This document shows positions 8,285 through 16,359 of a stretch of 64,000 nt of DNA, in pieces. Location of the stretch: contig NC_015321.1 of the NCBI RefSeq assembly GCF_000194605.1, positions 2,976,001-3,040,000 on the forward strand, in the 5' to 3' direction. The notes below the pieces were generated by a model that was not told the origin of the DNA, did not search any database, and saw only the letters and a list, made by a program, of their open reading frames with translations. This stretch comes from Fluviicola taffensis DSM 16823 (GTDB lineage: Bacteria > Bacteroidota > Bacteroidia > Flavobacteriales_D > Crocinitomicaceae). Position numbers and translations under genes: made by a program. Position 1 is the stretch's first letter. The number at the start of each line of letters is the position of its first letter.

Positions 8285-8307
8285 AAGTTACCAAAAAGTG
8301 GTAACTT
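8285..8307. promoter_or_regulatory. Probable ParD operator palindrome
   Basis: The arms aagttacca (8285-8293) and tggtaactt (8299-8307) form a perfect 9-bp inverted repeat with a 5-bp centre, 17-39 bp upstream of the antitoxin ATG. RHH antitoxins bind such short palindromes in their own promoters. The role is inferred from position and symmetry. Confidence 0.6.
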
Positions 8308-8477
8308 TTCAAATTTCACAACGGTTTTTTGAAAATATCAGATAATGGATAATAACGATATCCATGTATGCAAATAGTGTTTCAGTTATTTGCCCGCAAA
8401 GTAGAAAATATTTTAATATCTGATATACTTCTCCGTAATTCTTTGGGAACTTCGACTGACAAACGCACGTGAATGGC

Positions 8478-8826
8478 TTACAATTGAGTAGATAGGGGTT
8501 TACAAAGCAATAAGATGTCTCTTACAATCGAGTTGATGAGGTATTACAAAGAAGAAAGTGAGTCATACAATTGAGTAGATAGGGGATTACAAAGTGGGAA
8601 GACACCCCTTGCAAAGCCATCAATGAGGTATTACAAAGCAGGAAAGTACCCCTTACAATGGACTCGATGGGGTATTACAATGGAGTAAGTTAGTCATACA
8701 ATAGAGTCGATTAGGTATTACAAAGGAGAAAGTGACCCCTTACAATTGAGTTGATGAGGTATTACAAAAGAGAAAATAACCCTTACAAAGGAGTAAGTGA
8801 CCCTTTACAATGAAGTTGATGAGTAA
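8478..8826. repeat. Sixteen-unit 22-bp TTACAA tandem array
   Basis: Units begin at 8478, 8500, 8522, 8544, 8565, 8587, 8609, 8631, 8653, 8675, 8696, 8718, 8740, 8762, 8783 and 8805, spaced 22 bp (21 bp three times). Thirteen begin TTACAA, two ATACAA and one TTGCAA. Two unit types alternate: A (TTACAATTGAGTTGATGAGG) and B (TTACAAAGGAGAAAGTGACC), giving a 44-bp higher-order period; the last three are B-B-A. The array is interrupted by stops in the frames I checked and lies in the gene-free stretch 8269-9093. The phased spacing of two helical turns resembles iterons or an array of protein sites, but no initiator gene is adjacent. Confidence 0.9.
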
Positions 8827-8908
8827 CTTTTTAAGAAGGAAGTAGACAAAGATAAGTAGAGGTAGATAGTTTAGTTAAGGAGGTTTATTATGAGTTGAAT
8901 AATCCTTC

Positions 8909-9013
8909 CTCTGTGTTCTTCTGTGCTCGTCCGTGGGAGAAATTCATTTACATCCTGTGTCGGTCTCGATAATAAATACTCATCCTTCGTATTTCACTCG
9001 ACCTGACACGTGA
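8909..9013. repeat. Relics of two dispersed intergenic repeats
   Basis: Bases 8909-8938 (ctctgtgttcttctgtgctc) belong to a degenerate family also seen near 2976, 5356 and 21661 (cactgaagagcacaaaggaa). Bases 8953-9013 resemble, in opposite orientation, the nested-palindrome repeat at 22170-22268, sharing tgtcrggtcgagt and tatcgaga blocks. Nothing coding is seen in 8827-9093. Confidence 0.5.
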
Positions 9014-9093
9014 GGGGTTTAACTAAACCGATTTACTCAATATTCCTTCATTTATTATTGGTTTCCAGCATTTTTCCGTCGTAATTTTACACC

Positions 9094-10836
9094 ATGAAAT
9101 ACGCATTACTTGCTCTTTTGATGGCTTTTGGAATTGCTGCTTCGGCACAAATGGTTCCGCTTCGCATTGTTTCCTACAATTTATTGAACTTCCCCAACGG
9201 AAGAAACGATTGTGGTGGTGGAAATACCAATCTTCCCAATCGGGCGGATACTCTGCGCAAGATTATGCAATACCTGAAACCAGATATTTTGGCTGGTTGT
9301 GAGATTCAAACGGCTGCAGGGTGCGATAGTGTTTTGAATCGCTCGCTCAATGTTTTTGGAACGACTTATTACCAACGTGCGGCTTTTATCTCGAACTCTA
9401 GTGGGGGAGACTTGCAGAATATGTTGTTCTACAATTCGAATAAACTCACTTTAAAAGAACAACGTATCATCCAAACAGGTGTGCGCGATATCAATCATTA
9501 CATTTTGTATGTCAACGACAATACTTTGCCACAGCACCACGATACGTGTTTTATCGAAGTGTTTATGTGTCATTTGAAAGCGGGAAGTGCAAGTGCTGAG
9601 CAGGCAACGCGTGCTGAGCAAACAGCTTTGTTGCGTACCGTTTTGGATGCGCGACCACAAGGACGACATTTGTTTGTTTGTGGTGATTTGAATACTTACA
9701 GAAGCAGTGAAGTATGCTACCAAAATTTAATCACGGGAGGCGCTTCTTCTTTGAAAGATCCAATCAATATCTCTGGAAATTGGACGAATAATAGCTCATT
9801 TGCTGCTATTCACACGCAATCTCCACGAGTAAGTGGTTCTACAGATTGTGGTGTTACTGGCGGATTAGACGATCGTTTTGATCACATTCTAGTATCACAA
9901 AATGTGATGAATGGGGCTAACTTATTGCAATACACGACTTCTTCGTATAAAGCAATTGGAAACGATGGAAACCATTACAATCAAAGTCTTTTGACGGGAA
10001 CGAATTCCCAATATCCGGATTCTGTTGTGCGAGCATTGTATTACTCTTCGGATCATTTGCCTGTAAAATTAGATGCTACAGTAACGATTCCAACCACAAA
10101 TGGATTGAATTTAACGCTGACAATGACAGGTGGAGCGTGTCAAACAGGTGGAACAAGTGTAACAGTTCATCCAAATTTGGGTCAGACTCCATACACGTAT
10201 CAATGGACAGCAAATGCAGGTCCACAAACTTCTGCGACGGCTACTAATTTATCTGCAGGAAGTTATTGTGTAACAGTAACCGACAACAACGGACTTTCTG
10301 ATGTCGTTTGCTTCGAAGTAACGGCTAATAACCCTTTAACAGCAAGTGTTTTTCCAGGATTGGATGATGGAACGTGTAACGGTCAAACCTTCGCGGTTGC
10401 AACGGGAGGCGAGGCACCATATTTGTATCAATGGAATGATCCACAGAATCAAACAACTGCTACAGCGAGTAATTTGTGTGCAGGAACATATACCTGTGTA
10501 ATTACGGATCAAAATGGGTGTTCAGTAACGGTTCAAGCAATTATTCAGTCGGAAACAACTTCTTTGAACGAATTATTTGCTGAATCAACAGTATCGTTTT
10601 TCCCAAATCCAGCTTCAGAAAACCTCACGATTCAACTAGAAAGCGCCAAGTCTTTAGAAATGATCGAATTACGCATTTTGAGTGTTTCAGGAGAAGTGGT
10701 GAAGGCACTACAAGTCGATTTTTCTGGAACGAATCAGGTAATGATTTCCTTGAATGAATTGCAGAATGGGGTTTATTTAGTCGAATTGGAGAAAGATGGA
10801 GTTTTTATTCGGAAAATGATTGTTAAAAGGACTTAA
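9094..10836 (+). CDS. Secreted endonuclease/exonuclease/phosphatase, T9SS client
   Basis: The 580-residue product has a signal peptide (to about residue 18, ending ASAQ). An endonuclease/exonuclease/phosphatase-like domain follows (about 20-335), with RIVSYNLLNFPN, a CGDLNTY metal/catalytic motif and the terminal SSDHLPVKL His. Two SprB-type repeats (about 340-485, with YTYQWTANAG and YLYQWNDPQN) lead to a type-A T9SS sorting domain starting FFPNPASENLTI. It is probably exported and anchored or released at the surface to act on nucleic acids or phosphodiesters. The gene is monocistronic, just downstream of the TTACAA array. Confidence 0.9.
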   Translation: MKYALLALLMAFGIAASAQMVPLRIVSYNLLNFPNGRNDCGGGNTNLPNRADTLRKIMQYLKPDILAGCEIQTAAGCDSVLNRSLNVFGTTYYQRAAFISNSSGGDLQNMLFYNSNKLTLKEQRIIQTGVRDINHYILYVNDNTLPQHHDTCFIEVFMCHLKAGSASAEQATRAEQTALLRTVLDARPQGRHLFVCGDLNTYRSSEVCYQNLITGGASSLKDPINISGNWTNNSSFAAIHTQSPRVSGSTDCGVTGGLDDRFDHILVSQNVMNGANLLQYTTSSYKAIGNDGNHYNQSLLTGTNSQYPDSVVRALYYSSDHLPVKLDATVTIPTTNGLNLTLTMTGGACQTGGTSVTVHPNLGQTPYTYQWTANAGPQTSATATNLSAGSYCVTVTDNNGLSDVVCFEVTANNPLTASVFPGLDDGTCNGQTFAVATGGEAPYLYQWNDPQNQTTATASNLCAGTYTCVITDQNGCSVTVQAIIQSETTSLNELFAESTVSFFPNPASENLTIQLESAKSLEMIELRILSVSGEVVKALQVDFSGTNQVMISLNELQNGVYLVELEKDGVFIRKMIVKRT

Positions 10837-10975
10837 GACGATAGACTCAAGACAAGAGACTTGATTCACATAAGCTGAATAGTGTCCCGTCGTAGTTTTA
10901 GATGTTTGAATAAACATACTAAAATCAATGCATAAGACTAAGATTTAGTCTAAAGTCTTTTGTCTCTAGTCTTCA
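10828..10975. repeat. Degenerate AGACT-rich intergenic repeat
   Basis: The gap after the nuclease gene is full of short related words such as gacttaagacgatagactc and agactaagatttagtct, including the hairpin gactaa/ttagtc (10936-10941, 10945-10950). Similar AGACT/TAAGACT-rich tracts follow genes at about 17590-17690 and 29668-29740. They may work as bidirectional terminators between convergent genes. Confidence 0.4.
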
Positions 10976-10981
10976 CTGCTC

Positions 10982-11521
10982 TTAAGCTTCAATATTCTTC
11001 TTCATATTCCCCAATCCTTCTTCGAAATCTTTTCCAACCAGATTTTCCATGTTTACCAAAAGCATAAAAACATTGAATGGAAATGGAGTTTTACTGTTGA
11101 ATCCCCACGCAACTTTAGTCTGACTTTCATTTACTGCATTTACTGTAAAGTATACATTTGCACTGCTTTGCATCGGCTTCAGGAAGCGGATCTCGTTTTC
11201 AATTCGTTGATTTGGGATTAGTTTTTTGATTTCTTGTTCGCCTTCACCTACTTTTTTGTGCTGGCTTTCCCATTTGGAAATAAATCCAACAGTTTTGTCC
11301 GTACCGATGTAGGTTTTCTTCATGTCCGGATCCAATTGGGTCCATTTGCTCCAAAGATCCTGCTTTTGCAGGGATGTCAGGAAATCATATGTTTCAGGTA
11401 GTGGTTTGTTGACTGTGATGGTGCGTTCTACGGCAAAATCTTTCTTGCTGAAAGCAGCAATAATGAATACAAGGGCAATCAGTCCGCCAATCGCACCAAG
11501 AATAATCCAAACAATCATCAT
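10982..11521 (-). CDS. SRPBCC (polyketide cyclase-like) membrane-anchored protein
   Basis: The 179-residue product has an N-terminal transmembrane helix (about 3-25) and then an SRPBCC/START-type domain beginning FAVERTITVNKPLPETYDFL. It includes KWESQHKKVGEGEQEI in the middle and an amphipathic C-terminal helix. The fold forms a hydrophobic ligand pocket and the ligand is unknown. Proteins of this type are common in Bacteroidota. It lies 51 bp after the start of the lipoprotein gene's downstream neighbourhood and is probably independently expressed. Confidence 0.82.
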   Translation of the reverse strand: MMIVWIILGAIGGLIALVFIIAAFSKKDFAVERTITVNKPLPETYDFLTSLQKQDLWSKWTQLDPDMKKTYIGTDKTVGFISKWESQHKKVGEGEQEIKKLIPNQRIENEIRFLKPMQSSANVYFTVNAVNESQTKVAWGFNSKTPFPFNVFMLLVNMENLVGKDFEEGLGNMKKNIEA

Positions 11522-11572
11522 AGCTTTAAAATTTTAGGTAAATAAACGATTTTTTTGGTGGATATTAAGACC

Positions 11573-12694
11573 CTAATGTCTGGTTGTAATTTCCCAATTC
11601 TCCGTTTGGTTCGGGTTCTTGATTTGATCGAGAATCAGCCGGAAGATCGTTTTTCCTTTTTCGTGGCTGGTATATAAGCGGAATGTGAATCCATCCAATT
11701 CAATTGCTTCCTCAGATAAATCAGTATCTGCAAAATAGCCTTGAATGGATGTGATCTCCTTCTCAAGGGATGTATTGTTCTTTAGATATTCCAGGAAACG
11801 GTCTCTTTTCTCCAGAAGGAATTCCTGTTTTTTTCCACGGTAGCTGAACCTTGCTTCCAAAACCAGGTTTAGGTTGTCACAGCCGGAGAATTCTGCGGAG
11901 AACTCAAACTCTTCGGTTTTGTATTTCTCATAAACCAGTTCGGTGTAATTATGCATTTCAATGGTTCTGGTAACTTCTGATTTCCCCTTGAAAAGCTGTT
12001 TGTTTTTCCATTTTGCCAATTCACAGTCTGTTAGGTAACTTTCTTCGTAAACATTACTGTCTGTGTAAATGAAGCTGATCATGGTTGTTTTCAGATCTTC
12101 CGCGTTTTCTGGCATGTAAGTTCTGTAATTTTGCATAGCTCGAGCAGTCATTTTCTTGTTTTTAAAAGAGATCCGCTCTATTAAATTATAAGAAAAGGGC
12201 GCAGAAAGAAGAATTTCATGTTTCTGAAGAATGGCTTTATTTGGTCCCATCAGGCAATAGATCAGCTTCTCATTCGTATTTGCACTCCCGCCAAGCATTC
12301 CGTCCGAAGTGCGGTAAACGATGAAATCAGATATGCTGTCATTGTTCAGGTATTCTTTTGCACGAATCGTATACCGAACATGGTACGAATCACCTTTGAT
12401 TGGAAAATAGATGGAATGATCTTTATAATCGATCTTCGCACGTTTGTCATTTTTGACCTCTTCGTCAATTAGAAGTTTAATCAGGTCCGGATCTTCAATT
12501 TCAACCCATTTCTCCTCCTCATAATCATCTGAATAATACTCATAATCGTCGATCGGTTGTTCCGTTTCAACGAGTTCCGTCTTTTTCTTTTTGGGAACTG
12601 CTGGCTTGCTTTCTGATGTGGATTCACCACAGGAAATCAACAAGGATGCACCAAGAAAGGAAATTAGGCTGTTTAGAAGGAGTTTTGAAAGCAT
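11573..12694 (-). CDS. Putative lipoprotein, unknown function
   Basis: The 373-residue product has a leader ending GASLLISCGES (lipobox ISC). A strongly charged low-complexity linker follows (about residues 28-65, with KKKK then runs of Asp, Glu and Tyr), and then a large domain of alternating strands with no family I recognise. The acidic linker may act as an outer-membrane lipoprotein export signal, a known Bacteroidota feature, but that is inference. It is monocistronic. Confidence 0.75.
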   Translation of the reverse strand: MLSKLLLNSLISFLGASLLISCGESTSESKPAVPKKKKTELVETEQPIDDYEYYSDDYEEEKWVEIEDPDLIKLLIDEEVKNDKRAKIDYKDHSIYFPIKGDSYHVRYTIRAKEYLNNDSISDFIVYRTSDGMLGGSANTNEKLIYCLMGPNKAILQKHEILLSAPFSYNLIERISFKNKKMTARAMQNYRTYMPENAEDLKTTMISFIYTDSNVYEESYLTDCELAKWKNKQLFKGKSEVTRTIEMHNYTELVYEKYKTEEFEFSAEFSGCDNLNLVLEARFSYRGKKQEFLLEKRDRFLEYLKNNTSLEKEITSIQGYFADTDLSEEAIELDGFTFRLYTSHEKGKTIFRLILDQIKNPNQTENWEITTRH

Positions 12695-12772
12695 TTTTTG
12701 GATATTAAGACTCTATATTCTATCTGCTCTATGTGCTCTATTTGTCCTATGTGGTTAAAAAAGTATGTGATC

Positions 12773-14029
12773 TTAATGTCTTACTACAGGATAACATAAA
12801 CAATACTTCTCCACGGGTTGAGCCAATGCTGAAATATTCAGATTATCAGAAGCCTTCGAAACGTCAATCGTTTGACCATCTTTGAGCAATAAGTTAATCG
12901 TTTGTTTCACCTGGCTATATGCATTGTTCGACAGCAATTCTGAATACACAAAGTAGTTGATTTCTTCATCGTCTAATTGATATTGCGTTCTTACCAATTC
13001 TTTTTCCATCAATATTCTATCAGGACTAAAGGGTTCTTTCGCGATTTCAACTTTATGTAAGTTTCGATTTACCAAATTCGTAGAAAGAATAGACAAAACT
13101 TTATCCGAATGATCTTGCCACACTTTTACAGCTCCCATAATGTCGTAATCATCCAATTGAGCGAAGATTTTCAATATTTCAGGATTCGTTTCAAAGTCTA
13201 CTTTTTGAATTTCATTCGTCATGAAAAACAACAAGGCCGGACTTCCAAACAAGGTTTCGCCATCGCGAATCAATTTTTTTGCTCTTCTTAGAATGTTAAT
13301 CAACATAAATTCACCGGAAACAACGGTTTTATGTAAGTAAACTTGCCAGTACATCACACGTCTTGCAACCAAGAATTTTTCAATGCTGTAAATTCCTTTT
13401 TCGTCGATTACCAACTGATCGTTATGTACGTTCAACATCTCAATGATGCGTTCCGTTCCAACAATTCCCTCCGAAACTCCAGTAAAAAAACTATCTCTTG
13501 TCAAATAGTCTAATCGATCCATGTCCAACTGACTTGAAACCAGTTGATACAAGAATTTTTTGTGGTACTTATTAGCGAAAATCATCAAAGCACGCTCTAA
13601 ATCATCTGAATTTTCAGGGAAATCGCGTTTTAATGCTTGAATGAAGTAATAGGAAATTTGTTCGTGGCTGACATTTTTCACGATGTCGTATTCCAGCGCA
13701 TGACTGAAAGGGCCGTGACCAATATCGTGCAATAAAATCGCTACGAGAACCGCTCGTTCTTCTTCTTCCGTAATTTCATGTCCTTTTCTTCGAATCACCG
13801 AAATAGCCTGTGTCATCAAATGCATGGCTCCAATTGCATGGTGAAAACGCGTATGCAAAGCTCCTGGATAAACCAAGTGTGTCATCCCCAATTGCTTGAT
13901 TCTTCTCAATCTTTGAAAGAAAGGATGCTCCACCAAATCGAAAATAAATTCGTCGGGAATTGAAATAAAACCGTAAACGGGGTCGTTGATGATTTTCTTT
14001 TTATTATTTCGATGTGTGTTTGTTCGCAA
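12773..14029 (-). CDS. HD-domain phosphohydrolase (SAMHD1/dGTPase-like)
   Basis: The 418-residue product has the metal-binding HD set: the first His in TRFHHAIGAMHLM, then LLHDIGHGPFSHALE with the His-Asp pair, and a later Asp in SQLDMDRLDYL. The LDRLDYLxRDS-like element is characteristic of the SAMHD1/YfbR-like dNTP triphosphohydrolase branch. Such enzymes hydrolyse dNTPs or other nucleotides, and the substrate is not known for this subgroup. The gene is divergent from porX, with 48 bp between start codons, so the two promoters overlap. Confidence 0.9.
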   Translation of the reverse strand: MRTNTHRNNKKKIINDPVYGFISIPDEFIFDLVEHPFFQRLRRIKQLGMTHLVYPGALHTRFHHAIGAMHLMTQAISVIRRKGHEITEEEERAVLVAILLHDIGHGPFSHALEYDIVKNVSHEQISYYFIQALKRDFPENSDDLERALMIFANKYHKKFLYQLVSSQLDMDRLDYLTRDSFFTGVSEGIVGTERIIEMLNVHNDQLVIDEKGIYSIEKFLVARRVMYWQVYLHKTVVSGEFMLINILRRAKKLIRDGETLFGSPALLFFMTNEIQKVDFETNPEILKIFAQLDDYDIMGAVKVWQDHSDKVLSILSTNLVNRNLHKVEIAKEPFSPDRILMEKELVRTQYQLDDEEINYFVYSELLSNNAYSQVKQTINLLLKDGQTIDVSKASDNLNISALAQPVEKYCLCYPVVRH

Positions 14030-14077
14030 TTGAATACCTTTATAAATCTAATATCAAAGCTAATTAATCTTTAGGAT

Positions 14078-15625
14078 ATGCAAGCAAAGATTCTGTGGGC
14101 AGATGACGAAATGGAGTTTCTAAAACCACATGTTCTCTTTTTGGAAGCAAAAGGATACAGTGTAGAACTCATTAACAACGGTAGTGAAGCTGTCGAAAAG
14201 TGTCAAGAAAACAATTATGATATTGTCTTTTTGGACGAGAATATGCCTGGAATCTCCGGATTAGAAGCATTGGCTCGTATTAAGGAAATTACTCCTCAAA
14301 CTCCAGTGGTGATGATTACCAAGAGTGAGGAGGAATCGATTATGGAAGAAGCAATCGGTAGTAAAATTGCTGATTATTTAATAAAACCAGTAAATCCGAA
14401 TCAATTATTGCTGTGTTTGAAGAAAAATTTGGATCACCGTAAATTGGTATCTCAAAAAACGAATTCAAACTACCAGCAAGAGTTTCGCCAATTGGGTATG
14501 CAGTTGAATAGTCGATTGGATGCCGAAGAGTGGAAAGATGTCTTCAAAAAATTGACCTATTGGGATTTGGAATTCAAAGGAATTGAAGACCAAGGAATGT
14601 TGGAGATTTTGAATGCACAACGCAAAGAAGCGAATGATTTATTCTGTCGCTTCGTGGAGAATAATTACGAAGATTGGTTCAATGGGCAAGAGGAAGCTCC
14701 AGACATGGTTCACCATTTGTTGAAAGAACAGGTTTTTCCTTTGTTGAATGAGAAAGATCGTGTTTTCTTGATGGTAATTGACAACCTTCGTTACGATCAG
14801 TGGCAAGTCTTGAAACCAATTATTTCCAATTTCTTCACGATTGAAAAGGAGGAAATCGTTTATTCAATTCTTCCGACAGCAACGCATTATGCGCGTAACG
14901 CTCTTTTTGCGGGATTGATGCCTTCAGAAATTGAGAAACGTTTTCCAAAGCAATGGTTAAACGAAGACGATGAAGGTGGAAAGAATATGCACGAAGCAAC
15001 TTTCCTGGAAGGGAATTTGAAACGCAACGGAAAGGATGTAAAATGGTCTTACCACAAAATCACTAACTTGGAAGCAGGTAAAAGATTGGTAGATCAGTTT
15101 CATACCTTGTGGGATAATCAACTAAATGCCATTGTTTACAATTTCGTGGATATGCTTTCTCATGCCCGTACCGAAATGGATATGATTAAGGAATTGGCTG
15201 CTGATGAATCTGCTTATCGTTCTTTGACACTTTCTTGGTTCGAGCATTCTCCTTTGCAAGAGATGTTTAAGAAAATTGCGGAAAAAGGAGGGAAGGTTGT
15301 CATCACAACGGATCACGGAACGGTTCGCGTTACAAATCCAGTGAAAATAGTTGGAGATCGTAGTACGAATTCAAATTTGCGTTACAAAACGGGTCGTAAC
15401 TTAAGCTACAAAGAGAAAGAAGTATTCACTGTCAAACATCCAGATAAAGTTGGTTTACCAAAATCGAGCTTGTCAGCAGAATTTGTTTTTACACGTGAAC
15501 AAGATTATTTTGTGTATCCGAATAACTACAATCACTTTGTGAATTATTACAATGACACCTTTCAGCACGGAGGAATCTCGATGGAGGAAATGTTAATTCC
15601 CTTTATCATTTTACAGTCGAAGTGA
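14078..15625 (+). CDS. porX: PorX-type response regulator with PglZ domain
   Basis: The 515-residue product has a receiver domain (1-120) with the acidic pair D9/D10, phosphoacceptor D53 in FLDENMP, T81 and K103. A helical linker follows, then a PglZ/alkaline-phosphatase-like domain starting VFLMVIDNLRYDQW and including the TTDHGT metal motif. This architecture defines PorX, which is needed for T9SS function in Porphyromonas and Flavobacterium, and whose PglZ domain has been reported to have phosphodiesterase activity on oligonucleotides. No PorY kinase is adjacent. The stop overlaps the tsaE start (GTGA), so the two are cotranscribed. Confidence 0.95.
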   Translation: MQAKILWADDEMEFLKPHVLFLEAKGYSVELINNGSEAVEKCQENNYDIVFLDENMPGISGLEALARIKEITPQTPVVMITKSEEESIMEEAIGSKIADYLIKPVNPNQLLLCLKKNLDHRKLVSQKTNSNYQQEFRQLGMQLNSRLDAEEWKDVFKKLTYWDLEFKGIEDQGMLEILNAQRKEANDLFCRFVENNYEDWFNGQEEAPDMVHHLLKEQVFPLLNEKDRVFLMVIDNLRYDQWQVLKPIISNFFTIEKEEIVYSILPTATHYARNALFAGLMPSEIEKRFPKQWLNEDDEGGKNMHEATFLEGNLKRNGKDVKWSYHKITNLEAGKRLVDQFHTLWDNQLNAIVYNFVDMLSHARTEMDMIKELAADESAYRSLTLSWFEHSPLQEMFKKIAEKGGKVVITTDHGTVRVTNPVKIVGDRSTNSNLRYKTGRNLSYKEKEVFTVKHPDKVGLPKSSLSAEFVFTREQDYFVYPNNYNHFVNYYNDTFQHGGISMEEMLIPFIILQSK

Positions 15626-16038
15626 GCCAATTGATTGCACATACTTTGGAGGATATTCCGTTTGTTGCTAAAGAGATTTTAGAAACGATTGGAAATCGCA
15701 AAGTTGTGGCTTTTTATGCAGAAATGGGATCGGGAAAAACGACACTCATTTCTGCGATTCTTCGGGCAATGGGAATTGAGTTGTTAGAAGGTTCTCCGAC
15801 CTATTCGTTAGTGAATTCCTACGATTCCGCGTATTATGGCGAAGTAATGCATTTTGACATGTACCGTTTGAACTCGGTAGAAGAAGCAATCGATGCGGGA
15901 GTGGAAGAATTGTTGTATTCACATGCAACTTGTTTTGTAGAATGGGCAGAGATTATTGAGCCTTTGTTGCCAGATGATGTGGTGAAGATTTTTATAGAAG
16001 TGAATGAAAGTGGCGAGCGGCTCATTCAGATTTCCTAA
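15622..16038 (+). CDS. tsaE: tRNA t6A biosynthesis ATPase TsaE
   Basis: The 138-residue length is normal. The Walker A loop AEMGSGKTT is at residues 33-41, and the family motifs GSPTYSLVNSY and CFVEWAE are present. TsaE is the ATPase of the TsaBDE complex that makes N6-threonylcarbamoyladenosine at position 37 of ANN-decoding tRNAs. The GTG start at 15622 overlaps the porX TGA by the GTGA arrangement, which implies translational coupling. Pairing of tsaE with porX ties an essential gene to the T9SS regulator. Confidence 0.95.
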   Translation: MSQLIAHTLEDIPFVAKEILETIGNRKVVAFYAEMGSGKTTLISAILRAMGIELLEGSPTYSLVNSYDSAYYGEVMHFDMYRLNSVEEAIDAGVEELLYSHATCFVEWAEIIEPLLPDDVVKIFIEVNESGERLIQIS

Positions 16039-16176
16039 AGAATTTTGATTCAACTAAATGTTTGGTAATATATTCAGCTATCGTTTTTGACCGAGGGATG
16101 TGGTGTACTATCTTGTATTTTAACTACTGTTTCTCCACTAAATTTCTTCGCGAATTTCAGAATTTGAAAATTCGAG

Positions 16177-16196
16177 TGTTCACATCTTTGTGAACA
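16177..16196. terminator. Hairpin after tsaE
   Basis: Within the 321-bp gap between tsaE and ald, the perfect 8-bp stem tgttcaca (16177-16184) and tgtgaaca (16189-16196), with loop tctt, is followed by an AT-rich stretch. It could terminate porX-tsaE or be a regulator site (FNR/CRP-like symmetry). The rest of 16039-16359 shows only a weak TATCTTCG -7-like box near 16330. Confidence 0.4.
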
Positions 16197-16359
16197 GATT
16201 TATTATTAAACAACTGATTACTAACATGATGATCTTTTGGGTTGTTGAAAGTTTATCCAATAAATATACCCGAAATAATTGTGTGTATGTCTTTCCCCGA
16301 AGCATCATTTCATATTCCTTTTTTTCGTATCTTCGTTCATCTAAAATTTTTCGCGGATT

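Noticed and set aside
8478-8826. CRISPR array
   Set aside because: Units are contiguous 21-22-bp blocks with no unique spacers between conserved repeats, and there are no cas genes nearby.
8478-8826. Plasmid-type replication origin with iterons
   Set aside because: Spacing fits, but no rep or par partition gene is close; parDE is a toxin-antitoxin pair and the surroundings are chromosomal housekeeping genes.
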